From Dermacentor variabilis (Eukaryota; Arthropoda; Arachnida; Ixodida; Ixodidae), in the NCBI RefSeq assembly GCF_050947875.1, contig NW_027460335.1:8013928-8077927 (forward strand): DNA of 64,000 nt, written 5' to 3'. The notes below the pieces were generated by a model. The model searched no databases, was not told the DNA's origin, and was given only the letters and a program-made list of their open reading frames with translations. Numbering within the stretch: position 1 is the first letter of the stretch; each line of letters starts with the position of its first letter. Position numbers and translations under genes: made by a program. Shown here one piece after another: positions 52,669 to 63,419 of this stretch.

Positions 52669-53390
52669 GGGCCCGTACCAGATCCCGAAAATTCCGAAGC
52701 CTACATTCCTCACCCCCCCCCACACACACACATATGGTCTCATTGCCAGAGTTTTGTCACCGACATCATTTCAGGTTTCGTTTAAGTCGCTTCTACCTTT
52801 TCACCTCATATTTTATTTGGGCTAATAGCTAACTGCATCATTGTTGCCGCGGACGCACACGGCTTTAAATTCGTAATTTCTAGTTGTTCATTCAAATCCT
52901 TTCAATAAGTTGACTAGCGCATGAGAAGCATCAGCAGCGGCTGCCTCATCGGTACTTTCTCACTTCAACGTTGTTTTAAATTTGCACTGTAAACACCATG
53001 AACATACACAATATATACATCAGATGTAGACAGGACAAAGTTTATTACAGTTTTCAAAAAAGAAGATGTAGCCAATTAACAATTATTTCCCAAGGTATGG
53101 ATCGCCTATGCCAAGAGAACGAACAAGTTGCTGTAGGTTCACCTCGCTTCAATATGCGTACTTTGTTCACCCTGAAAAAAAAAACCTACAGACTTCAGTG
53201 AGTCTTTCGCCAGACTCCTTCATGAGCGATGTGTGAAATGCACGTGAATAATATGTGCTTCCGTATTGCTCGACTTTCTGGTAAACATTCTAATGACTAA
53301 TGAAAAAAAGAAAAAGTAACTTTTCCAATAAGTTACAAACTGTATCATAGATAAAAAATCGTCACTTGTATACATAGTCATAAATATATA
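52669..53390. other. Region without a supported gene
   Basis: Contains a C/CA-rich short tract (52711-52731) and AT-rich DNA. The small frames have no recognisable product. Confidence 0.5.
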
Positions 53391-55135
53391 CAGGGTATCC
53401 CAATTAACTATGATACACCAAGATTTAAATAACTAATATTCCATTAATCGAAGAAAACCTAGTGCATATACCGTTTCCAGTACAGTGCGGTAGCCGTTAG
53501 TCATTATTTCGTTACTGAGGCTCATTTAGGTAATTGTAGGTAAATGTATAACTTAAGACGTACTCTCCTAATTATCATAGCGTCAGCAAGGCATTTGTAT
53601 ATACACAGCCAAGGGACAGCTAACTGCTAAATTTTCAGCGACGTACTAATTGCGTATTAATTTTTTCCGACTGAGAAATAGGCCCGGCCAAATATGGAAA
53701 ATATCACTTGACTGCGCTCCCAACCGCATCATAAAGCAGTGTCCTCAAACAGGCTCCCTGTGAGTTAGAAAGAAATAAAGCAAATAAAGAAAAACCGTGA
53801 TCGAGCTCTTTCCCTATCCGCCTCGCCCCGGCTGAAATATCACGTCGCGTTTGGTACTAGTTGGAAACAAGCTGTGATAGCTGTCGTCCTAGCGCAGATA
53901 AAGTGTATGGATGGTTCTTTTTCTTTTTTTGCAACAAAAGCTATCACCACAAAAGCGAATTGAGGCCAGTGCAAAGATTTAAAGGCGCGTTTTGTTTCCT
54001 CCAAGTCGCCATGTCTTTCTCGAATGAGCAGAAGCAAAACTTGATCCATGCCTCGGGAGCTGCAAATGACAACAAGAGAAAGGCCGCAAAGACATATCAG
54101 TCATGGATGTGTTGCGGCAGAAAAAATGCATCGACTATCATCAGAAATTGTGAAAACCTGAAACAAACCAACAGCTTCCGTTAACAGTGACGGAGGACTC
54201 CATCTTTCACTCGTAGGCTACGCATGGATGTGCAGGCATCCTTGGCATGCTAGCGTGTGGTACGTGGCCGCCCAGATACCAATTTTCAAGTCATCACTTT
54301 GGAGGGTTCTAAATCACTCGCCCTTTCACTTGTACCACATCCACAGATGAATGCTTGGAAAATAGGGACTTGCACAATCGCCTAGATTTCTTGAATTGGG
54401 TCCCCACAAAAGCCGATGAGTCACCGGACTTTTTGAGCAACATCATGTGCACAGATGAATGCAATCTTTGCTGAAATGCACAGGTAAATTTCCATAATAT
54501 ACACTATCGGAGTGACTCCAATCTACACTGGGTAGAGCGTACTCGGCGTCAGTGCCAGTGGTAGTTCAATGCGTGGTGCAGAACTTACGCAGGTACCATG
54601 ATCGACCCCATCTTCTTCGATCGTTCACTGAACTGCAACTGGATAAGTGTCACGCAGAAATGAGAGGAATGAATAGCGACGAAGCCGCGAAACTCGCTGT
54701 TAATGCTCCTTCCGTACCATCAAGCTGATCCGCTATTTCTTCGGGTTTAAGACAGGCAAAGCCGTTGCTTTCAATCAGCTTATTTGAATGCGCTGTTTTA
54801 TGATGCGGGTTGGAGCGCAGACGCATGGTAATTTTCATATTTCGCGGCGTTTCTTTACCAGTCGTAAAAAAATGAGTTTGCCAATATTTCGTCGTTGAAT
54901 ACACCACAATTAGATGCCATTTGGAGGTGCCTCCAAATGCCTCATTGACACTTTAATAACTAGGACAGTAGTTTTCGAGCTAGATAACTAATTACAATTA
55001 CCTAAATAAATCTCAGTAACAAAAGAATACTGGCGGCTACTCCACTGTATTGTAAACAATATGCACTATGTTTTCTCTGAGTAACGCAATTGCTCTTTTT
55101 TTAAAGGCTTGGTGTATGATAGTTGGGATACCCTG
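53391..55135 (+). mobile_element. Tc1/mariner-type transposon with long inverted ends (1745 bp)
   Basis: Both ends start CAGGGTATCCCAA (53391 forward, 55135 reverse) and are flanked by TA. The inverted similarity extends about 150 bp (GATACACCAAG, AACATAGTGCATAT-like, GTTACTGAGGCTCATTTAGG against GTTACTGAGATTTATTTAGG). It encodes a decayed transposase on the plus strand. The long inverted ends and TA duplications fit the superfamily. Confidence 0.85.
54011..54670 (+). pseudogene. Tc1/mariner-type transposase remnant
   Basis: The ATG at 54011 opens MSFSNEQKQNLIHASGAAND, then KAAKTYQSWMCCGRKNASTI, a helix-turn-helix N-terminus of the kind that precedes DDE domains in these elements. Later blocks in shifted frames are SSLWRVLNHSPFHLYHIH and, at about 54388-54520, NWVPTKADESPDFLSNIMCT followed by DECNLC (first catalytic Asp) and QVNFHNIHYRSDSNLHWV, then GTMIDPIFFDRSLN. 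The regions for the second and third acidic residues are not found. Inactive. Confidence 0.75.
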
Positions 55136-55725
<590 letters not shown>

Positions 55726-55792
55726 ATACATGGGGTGTCGAAAACTGGTAAGGCCCGTGGCCTCCCGGAACCAAAGAGATATTTCTGCCTAT

Positions 55793-56085
55793 GTCCTGCG
55801 GTCCATTTGGACCCGCTGTGGTTGCTTAGTGGCTATGGTGTTAGGCAGCTGAGCACGAGAGCGCGGGATCGAATCCAGGCCAGGCGGCCGGATTTCGATG
55901 GGGGTGAAATGTGAAAACACCCGTGTACTTATAGGTGCACGTTAAAGAACCCCTGGTGGTTCAAATTTGCGGAATCCCGCACTACGGCGTGCCTCATAAT
56001 GAGAAAGTGGTTTTGGCACGTGAAACCCCATAATTAATTAAGGTCCATTTGGGCAGGACCATGCGCGCAAGAGGTAGGTGTCTGC
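55793..56085 (+). repeat. Gypsy-B LTR fragment split by a SINE
   Basis: TGTCCTGCGGTCCATTTGG before the SINE and GGTCCATTTGGGCAGGACCA plus TGCGCGCAAGAG after it resemble the Gypsy-B short LTR start (TGTTACGGTGCATT..., CAGGACTCTGCGCGTAAGAG at 48862). It then passes into an F repeat. Confidence 0.5.
55811..56041 (+). repeat. Ruka-type SINE, full length
   Basis: Complete element: box A-like GTTGCTTAGTGGCTATGG, box B GGGATCGAATCC, body GTGCACGTTAAAGAACCCC, CGCACTACGGCGTGCCTCAT, GTGGTTTTGGCACGTGAAAC, and an AATTAATTAA tail. It is flanked by the exact 11 bp duplication GGTCCATTTGG (55800-55810 and 56042-56052). This is the best reference copy in the window. Confidence 0.93.
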
Positions 56086-56089
56086 CAGC

Positions 56090-56880
56090 GACTTGAAACC
56101 ATGCCTAAAGCACGCCGCTAAGGAAGCAGAACTTGCGCAATTCACGCTCGCGCAGCTTATCGGCGCAAGCGAGTCTTCAAATTTTTGGGCAGTCGACGAG
56201 TGGTCCCGTCGTTACATGTGGGTGAACAGATGCGTGCTTTTATCTATTACTGCAAAACCTTATAGTGGTGCAGGTTGTAACATTATTCAACGAGCTAGCT
56301 ATAGAAGCAGGTGCAGTGCGTCAAGTAAAGCTTCATTTCCATTTTCACAAAGGAGAAAGAGCGAGAGACGTTGTGAGACGAATGCAAACATAAATACCTT
56401 TTTTCGAAAGCTTGGCTTCCCCGCAGTTGTGGCCGAGTGTACAGGGCGGCAGCCACGGCTGCAGTATGTGCCAAGTTCGAAACCCACCGCCCGCACCCAC
56501 CGTGGAAAACAAAGTAGGTACAGGCGCTCCCGAACCCGGCGCCAGGTAGTTCTAAGGGTGTATCGCCTGGGTAGTGCGCCCCACCGCGGTATGTCCTGCG
56601 GGGCATGTAGTTTCGAATTGTAACCCGTAAGGGTGGTTATGTTCGCAGGTCGTAATGCGGACACAGCTGCCTTCGTCACTATGACGCAGGTTGTGTAGCG
56701 CACGGCTGTTTGTATATCGTAGGATTTGCATTTCCGGGGCCTCTTTTCTTTCTGTTCTGCTGACAACATAATATTCTGCATCAGTAATTCTATTTCAGAA
56801 TCGTGGCCGGAGACACGTAACAAGGATACGCATTTCGAGAAATATGAATTGCTGAATAAATTTTGCAGCTTTTTTGTTCT
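56090..56880 (+). repeat. F repeat, 56 kb copy
   Basis: Same family as in the tandem units, with box A GTGGCCGAGTG (about 56430) and box B AAGTTCGAAACCC (about 56473), and the tail GTAACCCGTAAGGGTGG. Downstream similarity reaches about 56870 (TTCTGCATCAGTAATTCTAT). Confidence 0.6.
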
Positions 56881-57199
56881 TAGACACTAAGAGTGTTTTG
56901 ATCTCTCGATTTAGGTGGAATTGCAATAGTCAAGTACAATTGAAATATTTCTCCCATGCCGCTCCCCTTTCTATAAGCCGATTGTCTGAGGTCACGTGAT
57001 CTGACTCGCACTGCGGTAAAATTGTTTGTGTGACCTCCCCATGCCTCCGCCGAAAGATAGGCAGCTGTCCAGTTTAACTTAGCCGCTGACACAAGGGCAT
57101 CACAGTAGTGCTTGAGGCGCTCCTCACGAACGACATCGCGTCCACTTCGGCGCTTAGTGACAGGCGGCCTACGTGCCTTAATCATGGAAATTACAAGGG

Positions 57200-57650
57200 A
57201 TAGGTGCTCGACCACACGGTTGGACTCATCATAGTTTGAGTTTTCCTTTCTTTGAAGCGAAGCCAGGGATGTGGGGCGGTGGGCGGAAACGCACGGGTTC
57301 TCCGAGAAGGAAATCGCCGGTGGTGCAAAAGTCGTTGCGTCGAAAGGTCGCTAAAGAGCGCGTGTAAACAAGCGGGCACTTACTGAGCAAGTTCCTGACA
57401 GCCTCCACGAGTGAGTCTGATGAGCCTTGTTCAAAGGCTCATCCTACAGCGGAGAAAGCACAAGTTCGGAGTGATCGTAGTCGAGAACGGCATTTCTGTG
57501 AGTGAGAAAGTGCCAGCCAAGTATGATATCGTCAGAGCAGGACATAAGAGTGATGATTAGTGTACAGATTGTGCCCAATAATGCCTCCGGCAGTAAAGGC
57601 ATTTCGAGGTGGAACAGGCTCGACATTCGCTGTGTGCATGACAGCCTACT
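57200..57650 (-). pseudogene. Gypsy-type aspartic protease C-terminal trace
   Basis: The minus frame 57626-57444 reads CSDDIILGWHFLTHRNAVLD and YDHSELVLSPL, the hydrophobic-ILG-FL block near the end of retroelement proteases. Downstream frames give VRNLLSKCPLVYTRSLATFR and DFCTTGDFLLGEPVRF, the kind of linker that precedes RT. No DTG motif and no RT are visible. The family differs from Gypsy-A and Gypsy-B as far as can be seen. Confidence 0.5.
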
Positions 57651-58014
57651 AAGTGAAGGGAAGTTGGGTCATTTAGGACCGCACGACCAAATTGCGACAA
57701 CCTTTTGTCGCGAAAATTTAACCCCCCCTCCTTTCGCGCTGCTCGAATTCATTCCTTTCTCATTTAGAAATGACGGCTAAAGTTCATCGAGCGACACAGT
57801 GCTTGCCGTCACCTGTGTGTTCGCAAATGTATTTACTTTAATGCACACATACTCCCACTACAACACGTATCCATGTAGAAGTACAATATCTGTCTCAAAC
57901 TTCCTCACTTGTCTTTTTCCATTCTTCCTGCGTGCGTTTTCTTTTTGTATGCCTAAATTTTACTCATCGCGAATGCAAGGCTAATCATCAGAATTACAAC
58001 TAAATTTTGCAGGT

Positions 58015-58015
<1 letters not shown>
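57651..58015 (+). repeat. R repeat copy 3, short fragment
   Basis: Matches 20500-20760 and 59300-59560 (TTCCTTTCTCATTTAGAAAT, ATGTAGAAGTACAATATCTG, TTTTACTCATCGCGAATGCA). It breaks off at a TA microsatellite. Confidence 0.75.
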
Positions 58016-58055
<40 letters not shown>

Positions 58056-58057
58056 AT
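58016..58057. repeat. (TA)n microsatellite
   Basis: Mostly TA repeats with interspersed TTATATTTA. Confidence 0.9.
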
Positions 58058-58059
58058 GT

Positions 58060-58260
58060 CATATCATGAGAAGCCAACAAACACGGACACCAAGGACAAC
58101 ATAGTGGAAATTACTTGCGCGTAATAAATGAAATAATGAAACGATAAATTAATGGAAATTAAGGTGGATGAAAAAACAACTTGCCGCAGGGTGGTACCGA
58201 ACCCACAACCTTCGAATTTCGCGTGCGATGCTCTACCAATTGAGCTACCGCGGCGGCGTT
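58060..58260 (-). repeat. tRNA-derived SINE
   Basis: The minus strand starts near 58258 with GCCGCGGTAGCTCAATTGGT and AGAGCATCGCACGCG (box A), then TTGTGGGTTCGGTACC (box B), then GGCAAGTTGTTTTTTCATCC and an AT-rich body. The head looks like a tRNA, but the sequence continues into a conserved SINE body. The same body recurs twice at 58531-58842. Confidence 0.75.
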
Positions 58261-58530
58261 TCCCCACCACTTTCTTGGGTATTTATGTGTCCTAGTAGAA
58301 CCCTGGGAGTGTTAGCCAGCGCCACCACTCACAGACCTTGGCGGCGGACGTGGAACGTCCTGCTTTTGCTGAAGGCGTCACGAGAGCGTGATCTTTTTGG
58401 GTGAAAGCATCTGGTCAATAAACCCACATATGCTACCTGAAGGCATCAATGTTGCCGGATTCGAGACCCTCGTCATGTAATAAACGAGAAGAAAGGGGGT
58501 TAACCGAGGGACCCGATTTTTATTAGTCTT

Positions 58531-58842
58531 ATCATGAGAAGCCAACAAACACTGACGCCAAGGAAAACATAGGGGAAAATACTTGTGCTTAATAAATAAA
58601 ATAAAGTAAGGATAAACTAATGGAAATTAAAGTGGATGAAAAAACAACTTGCCACAGGTGGGAACCGGGCCCACAACGTTCGCATTTCGCGAATGCAAAG
58701 GTTGTGGGTGCGGTTCCCACTTGCGGCAAGTTGTTTTTTCATTCAGCTTATTACCAATAATTTATCGTTTCATTATTTCATTTGCACAAGTAATTTCCCC
58801 TATGTTGTTCTTGGTGTCAGTGTTTGTCGGCTTCTTATGATA
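58531..58842. repeat. Palindrome of two SINE 3' parts, head to head
   Basis: The left arm (58531-58689) and right arm (58690-58842) are inverted copies. CATGAGAAGCCAACAAACAC pairs with GTGTTTGTCGGCTTCTTATG-type sequence, and GGATGAAAAAACAACTTGCC pairs with GGCAAGTTGTTTTTTCATTC. They meet at a TTCGCGAA centre. Each arm is the part of the tRNA SINE from its anticodon-loop region to its tail, and the box A heads are missing. The arms differ at many sites, so the structure is not recent. Confidence 0.85.
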
Positions 58843-58845
58843 TAA

Positions 58846-59299
58846 GTGAAGGGAAGTTATATTTAGGAGCGAACGTCAAAAGGCTGTGACAATCCAGAGA
58901 TTTAGCATGTCCCGAGTTTCACTAAACGAAGGCGGAGTGGCTGTACTACCGGACGGACGCGAAGCGCAAGCACCATAGTGCTTTCTCATGTGATGTCACT
59001 TCGCGGCGCAGAGCTGAACCAGGCAAGCATACTGCTGATATTGCATCAACCAATTGTATCCTACTTCTGGGTTGGTGTAAATTTTCGGCTGCGTCGAATT
59101 TTGACACAAAAGCTGCTGAAAAATTTTACACCTGCAGCAAAAAATACATTTGGTTACTGATTCGCCCGATGAGGGCATAGGTATTGTGGTGAGTGTGGCT
59201 GCTCCTTTTCAAGAATACAGTACTCGCAAACGAATGATTGTCACCCCTGCAAGAGGCTTTCGGGCACTCCAGTACTGCTCCTGCTGCTTGCAAGAGGGG
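58846..59299. other. Region without a supported gene
   Basis: Non-coding. The short start AGTGAAGGGAAGTT is shared with 57652. Confidence 0.4.
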
Positions 59300-61835
59300 A
59301 AGAAAAAGGCCACTTAGCGCTGCTCAAACTCCTTCCTTTCTTATTTAGAAACGACGGCTGAAGGTCTACGTACGGCATAGTGCATGCCGGCACCCATGTA
59401 TTCTCAAATGCGTTTATTTATACTCCACACATACTGCCACTAAAATCACGTAGGCATCTAGAAGTGGAATTTCTGTGCCAACCGTCATTACTTGTGTTTA
59501 TCATTTCTTCCTGCGTGCGTTTTCTTTCTGTCTCCCTAAGTTTTACTCATTAGGAATGCAAGACCAAACAGCCAAATATTTATTCCTCGACGGCTACAAA
59601 CAACAGTATAATAAAATTTCGTGGGTTACGTTTAACTATATATCTTTGTGAGCTTGTTTCAAAGCTGTGGACAATTCGCCTGGTGATGTGGGCGCTTGCT
59701 TTCGTCTGTGCATTTTAGCGTGGTAATTGGGCGTGATCTGAGCAAGACGTAGCACTTTGAGTCCACAGAAACAAGCCGCAATCTGTTGCGTAGTTAAATT
59801 TAGGTGCCTGTTAGAGAACGAGAGCTGTTGAAAATTTTTCCGCAAGACCCTTCTACGGCGTGGCTCATAATAATATCACGTTTCTGGCACGAATACAAAA
59901 GAATTTCTTTATTTAGTTTTCATTTCTGCCTCCATGGCCACAGTAACGCCTTCTCCTGCTTATTGCGACCATCTGTAAAGGGGATCAATTTGCCATTGCA
60001 TTCTGAAATTTTTAAACCTATAACAATCAGAACAAGTATTCTGCCTGTTGACGCGCATCAGCTAACACGTGAATACTTTAAACAAAATTTTGAGCGCCCA
60101 CGAAGAAAACCTTCGCCCTGGTCAAGGTATTATACCTGTGTCCCGCTGTTCATTTCGTTGACCATGTGCCTCTGCGCTACTGGGTAAATAATTCCACACC
60201 AAGCGGCCCCCAGTATCTTCTATCTAATATAGTGTGGCCTATGGACCGACCAAGCACCCAGTATTAGCTATGCCAGTCCAAAGGCAAATAATCAACGGGA
60301 ACTGTTAGTTAAGTTGGCGAGGGCACACTGCATGTTTTATCTAAGGCGCAGCAAGTTAAAGAAGGGAATCTTTGCGGATTAGAGAAAACGTTTGTGTTTC
60401 TTCGTTATTTTGTATGTAATAGATTGTGGTATATCACAGTCTCAAAGCTAGATGGAGCGATAAATTGTGCGCGCAGCTTGAAGTCATTAATATGGAAGTA
60501 ACAACTCACCTATTACTACAAGGAAAAGCACCCAACTAAGGAGGCGCATATCCCTCAATAGTAATGAATAAATAATGTTCTCACGAAACAAAAAAATGCT
60601 AGTTACTTTCCCGTGCGTCTGGTTGCGGCACCTGTGCGTTATTAATTTATTTGTAAATATACTTATGTGCGAAGACCTAAAATGGAACTTAGGAAAGTTT
60701 GACTAAGCTTTAACGTTAGGTTGGATCAACGGAAAGAAAGCCTCATTGAACTACGCAGAAAATACGTTTTTACAAGAGATACAAGAGATACATGAGTTAC
60801 AACAACGCAATAAAAAGCGACTTGAATACAGCGAACACAAAAAAATAAATTTGAAGCGCCAGCTAAAATCAATTAAGCTCAGGAAGATAACAGTAATTTG
60901 TGTTCGAGGATCACTTCAGGGGATTGTTAGGGCAAAAACAAGAAGATACCCATTTAAATTGCTGAGTCACTTCAACGCAAAGAGACAAAAGAAAGGAAAG
61001 AAAAGCAGTCAGACGTTAACGCAAAAGGCGATGCATTGGGCTTGCGATACATCTTCTCGTGTTTTACAAGCTAAAGCCACGACAAGACGACTCACGCCCA
61101 GAGGAATACTCCAGATTAATTCTCGAATATTTACACGTCACTCTTTTTGAGCAGCAAACGGTCCCGGTTAACGACAATAGCCTTCGCTGTGCTCGCAACG
61201 TATAGCACCTCCGCAAATGTCCTGGTGACAGGATATCGTCTACTGCGGCACATGCCGCCTCGGTCGCGATTGCTTATTCGCGTGATACTGGAATTCCCTC
61301 AAGCATATGCGATCCTTTTAAGCCTATATCATCGTTTAAGTACTAGCATTAAGTGGGATCTATCGATTCTGCACTCCAGCGATGTGGCTTCAAGCCCATA
61401 AATGTATAAAACTTCGCATACATTTCTTGGTAAACAAGATCAGCAGGCCTTTCCACGATCCACAGCCTCGCTGAAGAACAGGCCCTCGCTACCCGCGTGC
61501 CGACATCGACCAAAGTTTTCGTCTTTCACGAGTGCTTGGTCGGCCTAATAGTTTTTTCCCGCGAAGTTGACGAAGAAGTTGCCCAGAAGTGTAATGATAC
61601 TTAGGTCCAGAATAAAATTGGAAACGGTGCCGCTTGTTTACTCATATTGCACTGAGTTGGTAGCTGTGATGCAATCTGCATTCAATAGTGACGTCTGCAG
61701 TAAGCGATAGGTAGCAGCCTCATTACAGCTGTCCACGGAATTCCCCATAAAATCTTGACGTCGTCCTGCGAAGTGTTTTTCCAAAGGTTCTCTCAGCACG
61801 ATATCTAACCTACATGATTTTTTGTGATTCTGAAG
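59300..61835 (+). repeat. R repeat copy 4, without large insertions
   Basis: Collinear with both halves of copies 1 and 2. It is empty at the hAT-like site (ATGGACCGACCAAGCACCCA at about 60241), at the 39.9 kb element site and at the RTE site (GTGCTTGGTCGGCCTAATAG at about 61531). Length here is about 2.5 kb. It does not continue into Gypsy-B. No protein is recognised. An A-rich frame at 60746-61150 (134 codons, Lys/Arg-rich) is not conserved in the other copies and is probably spurious. Confidence 0.85.
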
Positions 61836-62089
61836 CCGTTATGGCCCTTTCGGGCGGGCGATACCTTAGGAAAGTGGCGGTGCACATGGTTGTTTACGTC
61901 GTCATGGCAACACGAATCGTAGCCGCGCAGCACCTCCTTACCAAAGCAGCATTTTTTTTCAATTATTATACCAATTTGTCCAGCTTCCTAACCAGAACTT
62001 CGTACGGATGTGTCAATGGTTCTGTCACCATCAATAAATTGAAATTAAAAATTTTGTCGCGCTCGTTCTGGCCTACTTTGCAGTGTTAT

Positions 62090-62580
62090 TAAACAGACCA
62101 GATTTGCATCCACTGGGGCAAGACGAAGGCGCCTTCTCAGAAAGATAAGTCCCTTTGGAGCTCAGCATATACGTTTACTTTCACTTGAGGTTATGTTCTT
62201 AACATGGAATAACACCTAAAGAGTTACCCTGACTACAAAAGTGAAAGGCGTGTCATTAATAATGTAAGTAAAATCATATATATATTTCTTTCTACTTTGT
62301 GTTAGCATTACTTATCTTTGGGCATTTTGAGTCATCTGCCAATCCTGACACCACGAAAAGGTAGAATTTTGCATAGGGTGATCATCATTGCAATTAATTT
62401 CGCGGTACGAAAAACAATCGTCAGTGAGTACAAGGATGTTACCATGTAATCGGGAAGACGAATCGTTTAGGTATATTAAAAATAAAACTGTGCCCAAAAC
62501 ACTGCCTTCTCGCACTCCTGATGTAAGGGGTGCTAAATCGGAAGCTTCGGTATGACTATACACTAATTATGAGCAAAAGA
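62090..62580 (-). pseudogene. CR1/Jockey-like LINE reverse transcriptase remnant
   Basis: The minus frame 62563-62312 reads LTSGVREGSVLGTVLFLIYL and NDSSSRL, then LVLTDDCFSYREI (catalytic box with TDD for ADD) and FSWCQDWQMTQNAQ. These are RT blocks of CR1/Jockey-type LINEs. Further left, LIFLRRRLRLAPVDANLVCL resembles the thumb region. Stops and shifts are frequent. Old, truncated at both ends. Confidence 0.65.
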
Positions 62581-62594
62581 CGGCAGCGCACACA

Positions 62595-62842
62595 CTCATG
62601 AGTGCACTCACTCACATTCACTCGGAATCCTTTAAAAGGCGTGAGTGCGAGTGAGTGCGAGTGAATGTAAACGGAAGTGAGTGCGAGGGACTGTGAGTCG
62701 AGGCTAGTGCGAGTGCGATTGAGTGGCAGTGAACGTGAATGGACGTGAGTGCGGGTGAGTGGGCGCTTGTGAGTCCGATTGAGGTGAGCGTGAACTGGAG
62801 TAAGTGCGGGACCTAGAAAAATTAAGATGAGTGAGTGTGAGT
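62595..62842. repeat. Degenerate GTGAGTGC-type minisatellite
   Basis: Many variants of GAGTGCGAGTGAGTGCGAGT and GAGTGTGAGTGA. The first ~30 bp (ACTCACTCACATTCACTC) are on the opposite strand relative to the remainder. Confidence 0.85.
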
Positions 62843-62859
62843 GACCATCCTCCCACACG

Positions 62860-63350
62860 GCCGACCTATGGCTGTTGGCAGCCCCTGTAGTACTAGGGGT
62901 AGTTTTTCCACCCAGTGCTGTCTGTCGAGCGTGGCGGGTAATGACTCCTTCAGTTGTCGATGGAGGCGCTCGACTTCGCATTTCTCTGTGGGTGACAAAC
63001 CCTGGTGTTATGAAGGCGCGCGCCGAGAATTCTCGCCACGGCAGAAAAAAGCGAGGTTTAGAATAGTCGGCCTCGGTCAGTACTTATGCGCAAACGGCAA
63101 GCGTACCGCGATCCCCACGCAGCAACAAATGCTCCCGCCACTGTTTCAGTCCTGGTGTGTTGTAGAGACCTCGCCTCAGGCCACCTTGAGTGCAGGCCGA
63201 CACACATAATTAGGGACCTGAAAACTTCGCATGTGGAAAAGACCCCACCAAGTTTAATGCACGTTATCGAAACAGCTCTGTGGTGGTCGAAACGGCTTTA
63301 CGGCTGAATTGGTGTGCATGGTGTGCCGGGTAGCTTTCACAGCTTGACAG
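62860..63350 (-). pseudogene. Gypsy-A integrase core (copy 3)
   Basis: Minus frames read HTRTETVAGAFVAAWGSRYA, STDRGRLF (second catalytic Asp), TSLFSAVARILGARLHNTRV and CHPQRN. These belong to the catalytic core of a Gypsy integrase. Near 63340 the C-x2-CQ end of the zinc-binding region (CQACQAVK) is seen. Stops are present; inactive. Confidence 0.65.
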
Positions 63351-63419
63351 GCTTGGCAGCTTCATGCCCAGCTTCGAAAATCTTTTCATGCCCAGCTTCG
63401 AAAAAGAAGGCTGGAGAGG

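Noticed and set aside
58170..58260. A tRNA gene on the minus strand
   Set aside because: Box A and box B are good, but the anticodon arm and acceptor stem are poor and the sequence continues into a SINE body repeated nearby.
60746..61150. A 134-codon Lys/Arg-rich frame in R copy 4 as a gene
   Set aside because: The matching positions in R copies 1 and 2 are not open in this frame, and the composition reflects A-rich DNA.
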